This document shows, one piece after another, positions 50,401 through 62,500 of a DNA stretch of 64,000 nt (positions are counted from its first letter, which is position 1; each line of letters begins with the position of its first letter). The DNA is taken from the NCBI GenBank assembly GCA_037043235.1, contig JAWRVZ010000214.1:368820-432819 (forward strand). Reading direction: 5' to 3'. Position numbers and translations under genes: made by a program. This stretch comes from Rhodeus uyekii. Its lineage: Eukaryota > Chordata > Actinopteri > Cypriniformes > Acheilognathidae. The notes under the pieces are model-generated. The model was not told where the DNA came from. It was given only the letters and a program-made list of their open reading frames with translations, and made no database searches.

Positions 50401-53400
50401 ATCCTCCTATAGTTCAGTAGTTAGTAGATATTGTGTTTGTTAACTTTTAGATCTCTCTCTGACTGCTTTTCTGTTTCTAGCCCTGTTCTAGTTTTCCTGT
50501 CCACTAACTGTCTGTTTCTAACCCTGTCTTAACCCCACCGCGCATGTGTGATGTGTGCGGGTGTGTGTGCGCGCCCATCTTTCCTTCCTCTCTGGCTCAG
50601 ACTCTGAGTTCCGTGCAGCAGTTGGTGGACATTGAGCCATCGGCGGTCAGTGTGATGAGAATGACTCTGGCACAGGTACCACACAGTCTGTTGGACTTGA
50701 TTTCCCATCATGCATCAGTCTCCTCTGCAGCCATCATCAACCTGTTGTTGTTGCTTGCATGTCGACATCAGCCTATGCTCTTGTGTGTCTGTTAAACTCC
50801 CTGTGAGTGGATGCATTTAAAGGGGAAATTTCAACATTCAAAATACGTTTTTCTTTATTCCTTTTAAAGGTGAAGTGTGACTTTTGTAATTTTATTTTAA
50901 TCAGTGTTGCTTACCAATTTATTATTGGCTTAGTTGTAATTAGCAGGATAATGTAGTTTCAGTCAGTCCTTAGTATCTTAAATATGGGTAGACCTTAGGG
51001 AAGAAATGCACACCAAAAAAAAAAAATACAATCTGTGGCTTTTACTCTGTACAGCTCAATTTTGCTAGTCAGCTTGCAAAGTGTGTCAGCTGTTGAAAGA
51101 CCGACACATCTAATACTCTCAGAGACAGTCGCTAGGATTAATCAACACAAAATGTTCCATTATACAGACACGCAGAAAGCGTCAATGATGCACGCATTCC
51201 ATCACGCTCTCACAGACAGCATCTGTCTGTGAGTTTGAAGCAGAGGCACATGGGATTGATTAGGCCTTTGTGAGCGGTTCTGATCCAGATGGAGCCCCTG
51301 CAGACTGTCATGTTTCCCAGCAGACTCGGGCACCCCAGCGTGCCTGAAACACACACGCCACATCTGCTTAAGGTCACGCAGAGAGGAAAAACAGGAAGAC
51401 GTAAAAATAAAAAACAATTGCAACAGGAGAGTGATGTTTAGATGCATTTTTCCCCCCCTCTTTTAAAAAACTCTTGTCAGCCGTGACTAGTGTTGACATC
51501 AGACGGATGTGGCAGTATCGAGTGAAGATGCTTGTGTTAAAGTACTCTGATTGAATTTATATTGATCAGTGTGCTGTCAAACTCAAATATTCACAAATGC
51601 AAGGATGTATCGTCAGCAGTACTGCCAGAAAGGGTCAATATAGGCCTTTCACCAGCTGAAGCATCACAAACCATTTATGTTTGCATGTGTTGTTTCTTAT
51701 AGCAGAGGTAGAATGTGAATGCTATTTCAGAGAGGGAGAAAGTTATTACAGTTGAGGAAACACAATTACGTATTTTACCTTAAGTAACCTGCAGACGCAG
51801 ATAATCCGCACCCTCATATAGTCCGCGGGTTTTGGGGTTTTGTGTAAAAAGAATTGTTTGTATAATCCGCACCCATAGATTTATGAACCGTTTTGTGTAA
51901 GATCACATTTTGAATTTCGATTGTTGCTCTCATGACTTCAATTATCCATAACTGTTCAGGCTTGGTACACAGTGCTTGTGCGCGAAATTCAGGTGTTGAT
52001 CATCGGATGAGAAGAGCACGCCCTCATGGCAGCACAGCCAATCACGTCATCTTGCATGATTGACAGGTCAGACAGCCAATCAGCACCAGCTGTCAGAGTG
52101 ATAGTACAAGCGCCAGAGACAAAAACCCTCGCAAACATAGAAAATACCGCAAAAAAAAACCTTACGTCCTTAGGGACGTAACAAATATATTGAAATGTTA
52201 TTACGTGGAAAAAATGTGTGATATAGCCCGCACCCTTATATAACTCGTACCTCCCCTGCGGGGTTTGTAAAATCTGGTATAACCCGCGGGTTATATGCTG
52301 GAAAATACGGTAGTTTCTTTCCAATAACGCGCATTAACGTTTAAAATTAAAAAACATTAAACGCCACGTTTTTTTAAACACCAAGGCTACATTTACTTGA
52401 TCAAAAATACTTTAAAATAGTAATATTGTGAAATATTACAATTTCAAATATCTATTTTCTATGTGATTCATATTTTGATATATTTCATATTTTCAATTGT
52501 AATTTATTCCTGTGACGTATCATTAATTCAGTTTTCAGTGTCACGTGATCCATCAGAAATCATTCTAATATGCTGATAGGCTTTTTATGATGATTTTTCT
52601 ATTATCAATGTTGAAAATAGTTGTGCTGCTTAATAGTTAGATTGAAACCTTAATTATTTTTTGAGGATTCTTAGATGAATAGAACATTTATTTCGATAAA
52701 TAGCATTTATTTGGAAAAAATTTTTTTTGCAATTTTATTTATATTTTTATATTTTATTTATGTGTTCTTGCTGAAGTATTTATCTTACTGACCCCAAACG
52801 TTTGACTGCTACATTTTTTGCACTAAGACCAAAAACTTGAATTAAATCAAAGATTAAATCAAAATGTATCCTCTAGCTATATTGTTTTCAGGTATTTAAA
52901 CTCCGAGATAAACAGATACTGACAGTTAGTAGACAACAGCTGGAATGATGTTGTGATGGAGGAATAATAGAGATAGACTTGAGATTTGAGAAGACTTTGT
53001 AACAAACTAAATGAGATATGAGTATATTAGATTTGTACATTACATGCACATGTTCCACAATGAGCCTCAACTCGCCTCCTAAAGAAGCAATTATGTAGCA
53101 TCTCTTCTCCTTAGATTGAAGGATCAAGCATCTCTTTTTCTTGCACTATTTTCAGACCTGACGTTTCTTAACCGTCTATTTTATACACTCTTATTAACAC
53201 ACCCAGGTTGTTTCATTTGAATTTGAGTTAATTAATTACATAGTGTTTCAGAAATGTCCTCAACTCTGTTCCTGGATCTGTGCTTTGTGTTTTTAATTTG
53301 TGAATGTAATAAGTTCCCTATTACCACCCTGATCTCAAACCTGTGATTCTGACAGGTGTGTGTTGCTGTGTTAACCAGTAGTTGTGTGTGTCTGTGTGTT

Positions 53401-56400
53401 TTAGAGTCGACAGCTGGAATCAGAGACGGGAACCACAGAAGAACACAGCCTCAACAAAGAGGCGAGGAAATGGGCCACGCGTGTGGCCCGCGAACACAAA
53501 AACATCATCCATTACAAACGGGTAAGAGGCTCTGGATGCACATTCACCCTCGAAAACAACATCTTTTACAAAGCGCACACACACTTGAACATCTTCTTTA
53601 AGTGCTGAATCTTGTAAAAATCTGTTACAAATTCTATTGAGATGCAAACTGGTGATTTGTTATTAGATTTTATTTCATGTACATGCAGTATTTTTATCTA
53701 CAGTGTCGGTGGTAAATCATATTTCAATACAATATTATATACTTTTTTTTTACTGCAATATTATGTTTAATAATCATGAAATAAAAGCTGTATAACAGAT
53801 ACTACCCCGATTGTATCTTTTCTGATTGTTAGATTAGTGGCAGGAAATGGGGTCTTATGGCGTTGTTGTTGTTTTTTTCTTAAGTTAGTTTCTTGCCAAT
53901 TGAATTGAGCTGATTAACGGTAATTTGTTTTTATGGCAGGCTCTAGAGGAATGTGAGACACTCGGGACTCCGCCCACGGAACAGAGCCGGATCGAGCTTG
54001 AATTCCGAATAGAGGAGGCCAAGGAGAACATCCGCAGAGCAGAGGTGATGTCTGTCAGCTTTTACTCACACGTGTGACATGCTGAAATGCGTATGGTGGG
54101 GTTTTTTTTCAGAGTAACACGAAAGTAGTTTTGCAGGATGTTCACGCTACTTTTGTCCTACAGTAAGAGAGAGCTCACTCTGGACCATTTTTAGCTTTTA
54201 ATTTTTGTCTTATTCTCACACAAAGCTTCACTTTTGACCATTTTGTGGGCTTGATGGCATCCTCTGCTTACTTGTCTTGTAAACGCATTTATGTGTGCAC
54301 AGAATAGTCTTGTTAGTGCATTTGTTTGTATAGCATTTCATTTGTATTTATGAAAAGGCAGATCGGAGAAAAAACAAGGCAGAAGTACTTTGTAATAATG
54401 TCCCAAATGTCTCCCGCTCTCTTTCTGTAATGAATGCATTTTCCTTTCCAGACAGAGATGCATTATCTCTCTCTCTCTCTCTCTCTATTGATCTGTTCAG
54501 AGACAGGCTGTCAGTCTCTTTGTCTGATCAATGTGTCTTCTCCTCTAAGATGTCCTGCCGTGTCCTCCTTACACGTCTTCTAGCAGCCGTGGCGCCCTCT
54601 GCTGGGCCTCTGTGACCTCTGTTACACGTTAAAGCATGAATTCACCTAAAAATTATAATTGTCATGTGGGTCTCTCATGTGGGTCTAAACCCTAATGACT
54701 TCTTTATTCCTTGACAATGAAATGTCTTTTCCATTCATTGAGACATCAAACTCAGTTAAATTGTCTTGTATTTTTTTAATCCATGAAAATGATCCCTTTC
54801 CGACATCGCTCTAAAGTCTAATGCATGCATGCGTTCAAACTTGCTATTTTATAATGCATCACATCAGTTTTGTAACTTACACTAAACAAATTGGTCCCTG
54901 CATGTCTTGTAACTGATAAAATCTCACCCAATTTGAATGTACGTGAGTGCAAATTTCACATTAGAAATTCATATGGGTTTGGAACAATATGAAAGTCAGT
55001 AAATGATGATAAAATGACCAATTCATGACAGTAAGATTGTACTTTTACTGTTTCACCTGAGATTTTAGTTGGCTAAATGTATGCAGTAGATAAAAGCATC
55101 TTTGTTTTTTTCTTTTGAAGCCAAATTATCATTAGTTCTTACAGACTATTTAATAATTAACAACCCCATTAAGAACTAATGGACAAGCGCCAACAATACA
55201 ACAAGCAGAATAACGATTGAAATGTTTTAAGCTTTTTAAGCTTTTATTTGGGACCAAACAATGTACCAGAGGAGTCTGTGTTTACTCATCAACAAATATT
55301 AAAAGTATAATTGCACTTTAATTATTTGTTTTGAAAATGTTTGTCCCATTGGAATTACATGGAAATGAAAGTCGTACATAATATTTTCACTCCGAAGCAG
55401 CTTCCAAAAGCTGTTTGTCATCTGTAAATTGAAACTTGATGAGTCTTTAGAAAGTTAATTTGAATCTTTGCCTTCTAATGAGAAATGCTGAAGTAGAAGG
55501 ACAGCTGTACGCTCCTCAAGAGACAGCTGTATGCGCCTCACCTGTCTAATGAGGAGAACTACCCTAGACATTCACATTTTGGGAGCTCAACGGTCTGTGT
55601 TTCGGTGTCGAGCTTCAGTGATGGGACGTTTGCACTCCCTGCAGTTTATAATGCGTCTGTTTTCCCCTGTCTGACACTATCTTGTCTTTTTTTAAATGCA
55701 GCTTTTTATGCTTTCCAAGACTACTTTCACACTTTATTTTTATTTTTATTTTTATCTGCCTCATTACAGTATTGTAATATTAGTGCTGAAAAACAAGACA
55801 AAACAAGTTTATTTCTAAACAAGTTTAAATTCACAGCTGACAGTATTGTTATTATAATGTTACATTCATACACTGTTTGTGAAAGCCATGTTTAATAATC
55901 AAACTGACACTTTATGTTTTCAAAACCCAGAATTTAATTTTGATAGTGAGTTTGGTGGACCTGGACTGCAAAAATATAACTTGGACTGATATTTTAGTAT
56001 TATATACTATTATAAATAATATTTTGAATTTCACTGTTCCAGTTTTATTTTATTTTTAGTTAATTACTTTTGTCATTTTATGTATGTTCGTTATTTTTAT
56101 TATTAATGTTTTTTTTTATATTCTGTTTAGCTTTGAATTATTTTTTTTATTTTTTTTAGTTTGTCATTTTAGTACTTCAACTTTGTTTATTTCTGTTAGA
56201 TGCCAAAGAAACATTTATTTTCTTAAATCAATAATAAATAAATAAAAAAAAATTTAATTAATAATTTCAGTTTGTTTTAATAATGTTATGTGCTTTTGTC
56301 AATTGTACTATTGTAAATTAAAGATAAATAAAATGTGTTTTTACATTATTATTTCAGTTATGTTGCCTGTTAGTTTTTTCATCTAATATTTATATTTTGT

Positions 56401-56481
56401 TATTTCAGCTCTTTTTTTTAATTAACAAAAATGATTTTTAATAGTTAACAATTCATTCATAAGTAGCTGATTGAATACTAC

Positions 56482-56566
<85 letters not shown>

Positions 56567-59500
56567 GTATGTATACGTATGTATATAATGTATACGTTTT
56601 TAAACAAACATGTTTCAGTAATTTTTTCAAGTGCTTTTATCTTGTTTTTTTACATTCCTATTTAGCTTATTTTTTTCAGTGTTAATTAGACTTCAAATTT
56701 ATTTATTTTCCTAAGCAGCATTTCCATTAAAAAAAGAAAATGTTTTTCATCTAACATTTATATTTAAAGTTAAATTTAATTTTAAGTAATCTTCGATTTG
56801 TTCTAGACTGAACTGAACCAGGCTGGACAAATAGTTAATCATTCATAAGTTGCTGCTTATATGTAAGCAGTTATATAAACAGGATAGTTTATCTATCTTT
56901 CTGTTTGTTTGTCTTTTCAGACGATAAAGCTGAAAGCAGAAGCGCGTTTGGACCTTCTGCGGCAGGTGGGTGTTTCTGTGGATACGTGGTTAAAGAGCGC
57001 CATGAATCAGGTGATGGAAGAGCTGGAGAACGAGCGCTGGGCTTCACTACCCGCCCTCACTACCCATGACCTCTCTCTCTCGGTGAGCTTTATCAAATAT
57101 CAAAGTCCCTATCAGTGGTTGTTAGTTCAGAGCTGTGCTGACCTCCCCGTCCCGGCACTTCCTTATTCTGTCAGCATCATTGTATTCAGACCCTCCTAAA
57201 CAAACAGTTTGGCACATATGCCATGGCAGCTCCGCCAGTCAGAGAGAAGTAATGTTGTGTACAGCAGCAAAGCCTCACCTAAATTCCCCTATACTCAACA
57301 GATACAGACACACAGACCCTCTACACATGTGTTTCAGAGAATGAATCCCTTTGAGAGGCTAGAAGATGTGACAGTGAGTTATGAGCACTTGGTAGAATAT
57401 TGTCGTTTATGCCTACGTTTCATATTTTTATGCACACTTTACATGCATTCACCTCCGTTACTTTAATTCAGGGGTCGCCAACCTTTTTGAAACTGAGGGC
57501 TACTTCTTGGATACCGATTAATGCAAAGGGCTACCAGTTTGATACACACTTCCGAAATATCAAATTTGCTGAATTTACCTTTAATTATATGTCATTATTA
57601 AAAATTAATGATATTCATTTATGTGAAGACACTGATCATGTTAATGATTTCTCACAATAATTATACAAGGTAGGAAACCTATCAATATGCAACACTTTAT
57701 TTCTCTAAATCTCTGCAAGTATTTACATTTTCAAATGATCACTTCTACAAGATTTTTTCCAGCCACTAACATTTTTTAACAAATCATGCACTACGTTGCA
57801 CCATGTCTGTCCTGTAGCTATTCCAGTGTTTTTCAACCTTTTTTGAGCCACGGTACATATTTTCATTGAATAAAATCACAAGGCACACCACCAACCGAAG
57901 ATGTTAAAAAATAACGTGAGTGTTCATGAAATGGTATGGTTTTTATTCAGAAAATTATTTTCTTTTCCATTTCTATTTCTTTTCTTTTCTTTTTTCTTTT
58001 CTATTTCTATTTTCTTTGGTGAAAGGTGATTTGTTTTTTTTGTTTTTTACTATTTCGCCAGATTTAGAGAACATTCTCTCGCATGGAACAGATGCAGGTG
58101 TACACAAAAACAGTTTAGAAAGCGGTTTTAAATGAGGATATATTGCTTTGAATATACAACACTGAAATAAACTCAATCCACTCTCCTCAACAATAACGCA
58201 AATGCAAACACCATCTACTACAACCCACGGTTTGGTTTCACTTTTATAAGAAATACAGCCGCCAGGTTTCAAACCCGTCAACACTGATCGGGTTGTCAGA
58301 GCAGTCAGGTGGTTCACTGCCGGAGTGAAGCAGTGTGTTTGCTTCAAACGTCATTTTCACGTGACTAGTGACGTAATGATACAAGCTCCGAAGCATTGCA
58401 AAGCCCGTTCGAGTTTGAAGCAAGCTTCGGAGCGTCGGTGTCAGACAAACATCACTACAGTGCACTATCACTGCACCATTGACGCTTGCAGTCGCTCAAA
58501 ATGTGTTTTTGTTTTTTTTTTAGAAAAATTAGGTGAAATTGAATAATTTTCCGCGGCACACCTGACGATCTCTCACGGCACTCTAGAGCTATTTTTAGAA
58601 CAGGCCCGCGGGCGACTCATGTGGTCCTTGGGGGCGACCTGGTGCCCGCGGGCACCATGTTGGCGACCCCTGCTTTAATTGCTCACAACATTTAAACATT
58701 TGGCAGACGCTTTTATTCAAAGTGACTTACATTGCATTCAAGACACACATTGATATTGTAATCAGTTCTTGCTTTCCCTGGGAATCGAACCCATGACCTT
58801 GGCGTTGCAAGCGCCACTACTGTTTGAGCTACAGGAAAGCTAGTTCACATTGCAGTTGAAGAGTTGATTATTGTTAAGAAATGAGATAATGATGAGAGAA
58901 TATATTGTGGTGGTTTTTGCACTGATTTGCACAGAATCTTTGAAATATGGAGTTTCTCAGAGGAAAGCAAAAACTTATTTTTTTCCTCTCAACTCTTGTG
59001 TTTCTTTAGGGTAATTTGTGCGGCAGTAAACCCTGTAAAGCCCCACTTATATAATAATCAAACCTCTGAAGTTTTATTGTGGGGACAAAACATAATACAA
59101 GGCCATACATTGATGATAAATGGCAAATAAACTTTCATCAAAACCTTAATGTGATTAACGATATTTGAAACGCATATTTGAACATGATTTTTCTAGAAAT
59201 CGATATATGGATAATCAGGTAAACCCAGGTTGCTTCATCCAGTAAGTGTTCGTTTTGAAATATTACTAACAATATAAATACTATTTTTATATCATCAAAG
59301 ATTTCACATCATTATTAAGGAGGACATTTACAATAAAAGGCTTTTATTTGCTAAAACAAAGCATCCATCGAACTATCAATCAAACTGATCATGTGATAAT
59401 ATAGAGGACTTAAAAATTTGCCTATAAAATAGGATACAGTAGGGTAAAGATAATCATGACCTTGAAGTGTTTTGTCACTCAAGTGCTTCGGTCTAATCTG

Positions 59501-62500
59501 GATCAGGCTGTTTTGTGTTCAGCGAATCACATCACAGGTTACAGATTACAGTGACCTTGTCTGGCCTCATGATTCAAGCCCCCACTGAAAGTTCTCTTGA
59601 CCTTCACTGACGGACTTGGAATCAGTTTTCAACCTGTATTATAACCAGTTAAATCTAGTAATGTGAGAGACACTTTGAACACCTGAGGAGGAATGAGTTT
59701 CCAATGCCCGTGTCCTTTGTTGATGATTTTGTTCTTCTGTTGCCACGTTTTGTCTCTTGGGGAAAATGGTCACCTGATCCCCACAAGACCAATGGGATTG
59801 GTGGGCAGTAACTAGGTAGAGTCCACACCTCTAGAGCACTGGTCTTTTGAGCTGTTTGTCCCATGCAGTTTTATGCCAACCCACAAAAAAGCCACAGGCA
59901 AACTTTTTAAAGGTTATTGAGTGATATTGAATCAACAAGTGAGCTGTGGTGTTTGTCATTGTGACACCCAGTGTGATGTTTCTGTAGACCACAGTGGATT
60001 TGGACAGAGAGGAAGGAGAAGAATTAGAAGAGAACATGGAGACGTACGACGACAGCAGCTCAAGTCCTTCAGGAACCCTGAGGAACTATCCGCTCACTTG
60101 CAAGGTGCTCTATTCGTACAAGGTAAAAGATCCCGACACACACTTATTCACACATTTAACTGGGGCTTACAAATGGTCTGAAAACTGTGTTGTTATTGTT
60201 AGCTAAAACTATTAAAAATCTATTTTGTTAATTAAAATAAAACTCAAATAAAGTATTAGATGAACAGCTTAATGAAATATGTATAATTAATATTTAATAA
60301 TAATTAATACTTATAATGTATTAGTATCATTTTATTTCAAATAAAATAAATTGGTTTTAAATGGGTGTTTTTTTTATTCATAATAAATAATGCATACAAT
60401 TGTAATGTACTGATTTACGCTTAGGCTATATAAATGTATAACAAACAAAAAAAAAGGATTTTAAAATGTTTTTTTAATTATAAATTACATTAAATTGTAT
60501 TTACTTAATAGCAGCACTTAACTATTCCACATTCATGAACAAATTCACTTTCTGAAATAGCTCTTATTTGAAAAACAAATGACAATCTCGTTCTCGCTTT
60601 TTGCGTTTATTAAATTACATATAAAAAGTAGAAAATTACCTTTATTTAAAAATACATTTAACTGGGGTTTGGGAACAGTTAAACTATTTAATTGTTAAAT
60701 AAAATAATTTAAAACATTTTGTTGTTGTTGCTTTGTGGGTTTTTTATGGAAATAAAGCTGAAATAAAATAAAATATGGTGTTAAAATGGTGACACAAGCA
60801 CATAACAAAATGACTAAAATAAAAATAAAATATAACAAATGCAAAATATTAATAAATGCTACATTAATACTAAAATAACATGTAATAAAACTCATCATAT
60901 CCACAGATATGACCTTGTTTAAAATACCTAGTATGCATATATCAGTCACTTTGACATTAATTAAATTGGATTTATGACATTGATTCTTGTTGTTACACAC
61001 ACGACATTGTTTAAATAAGTATCAAATATCTGTCCCTATTCTGTTTACTAAAAGCTATTTCAAATGGATTTAGCAACATTAGCTCAGAAATAACATTAGT
61101 CAAAGATGACATCTCTGTTGTTCACATCTTTTCTCCTCAGGGAGTTTACTTGCTCAGCAGCTTGACTCATGAATATTAATTATGTTATGTGGCATTCACA
61201 TAACACGATGTCCTAACTGATCTGCTGAAATGCAGATGTGGACAGTAATTGGGCTGAAGTGTATTCTTTCAATGCAGCCGGTTGTCCCATCAAGCTTAAG
61301 TCTTCAGGGTGTCATTTTATAATACGTGATATATATACGGCAGCCAAACAAAATAAATGTTTTAAAAATGTAATGATCTTCCAAAAAATGGGGAAGACAA
61401 TTAAAGACAAGCATTTTACTGTCTTCCAGGATCATTCTCTAGTTTGTAACGGTTGTGTCTGTGAAACTGAAAATGTCTGCTGGTTTCTAGAAAATATTAA
61501 CCCGCACAATTGGCCTTTCTCCCAGGCCTCTCAGCCAGATGAACTAACGATCGATGAGCATGAGATGTTGGAGGTTATAGAAGATGGGGACATGGAGGAC
61601 TGGGTGAAGGTAAACCAATCATACCTTGGATATTTTAGCAGTCTAACACTACGTGCTGAAGTTTATTTTTGTTCCAAATCAATCAGAATGCAATTGTCGA
61701 AAATAATGTTTTTGTTTTAGGTCTCAAGACAAGATTTCCACAGAATTCCAACAATGTATTCTGAATGTTCTTCACACCAGCTTTTTGAATGACTGTTGTT
61801 TGAAGTCTGTGGAAATCTTTCTGCTGAGCTGCTGACTCCGTGTTGGCCTGTTAATGAGTATATTAGTATAGTATTATAAAGAATTTGATTATCCTAAAGT
61901 CGCAATGAATATGTTTTCATATTGTGGAGTGTAACAGATTATCAAGAAGGATAAAAAAAATTAAAAGTACATGCAACCAACATTTTATTTAATCATTATT
62001 ATCCAAAGCGACTTACAAATGAGTTCAACAATAGAACCAATAAAACCAACAATATGGCAACAATATTTATATTTAAGTGATGTTACAAGTCCCAGTTAGT
62101 TTTATCTAGAAGAAGATGCAAGAATAAAAATAGAATAGTAAGTGTTTGTATTAACGGGTCAAGTGTCAACAGTTTCTTGAAAATGGCTAGACTTGTTGTA
62201 CAGGTTGAGTTGGGAAGGCTTGAAATTGATGCAAACGGCTATTGGTAACTGGAGCAAATTGATGGAGAGAGGTGTGACATACACTCTTCTTAAAGATCAC
62301 TCTCGATGCCACGTTCTGGATGAGCTGCAGAGGATTGATTGTACATCTTAAAAGGCCTGCCAAGAGAGCAATTACAATAGTCCCGGCTGGATAGGACAAG
62401 AGCTTGGACAAGGTTGTTGGAGAGATATTGAGATATGGGTGTGGCGTTCAAAAATTAATAAAAAAATAATCCGTGTTTGAACAGGCAGGTTTGAGACAGA

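Larger units (their letters stand above)
48740..53404 (+). other. fchsd2 intron, 4.7 kb
   Basis: Contains a fragment of the high-copy repeat (48810-49010), the candidate cassette exon (50601-50675), a pogo-like element (51768-52312) and a minus-orientation copy of the high-copy repeat (52375-52805). The block 51200-51380 is GC-richer and unique. Nothing else recognised. Confidence 0.8.

Noticed and set aside
54467..54615. Open frame with Leu-Ser repeats after 54430
   Set aside because: Driven by a TC microsatellite; no relation to the flanking exons.
59995..60122. Alternative acceptor for exon w12 at the AG 59993-59994
   Set aside because: It would shift the reading frame and destroy the conserved acidic linker and SH3-1 start.
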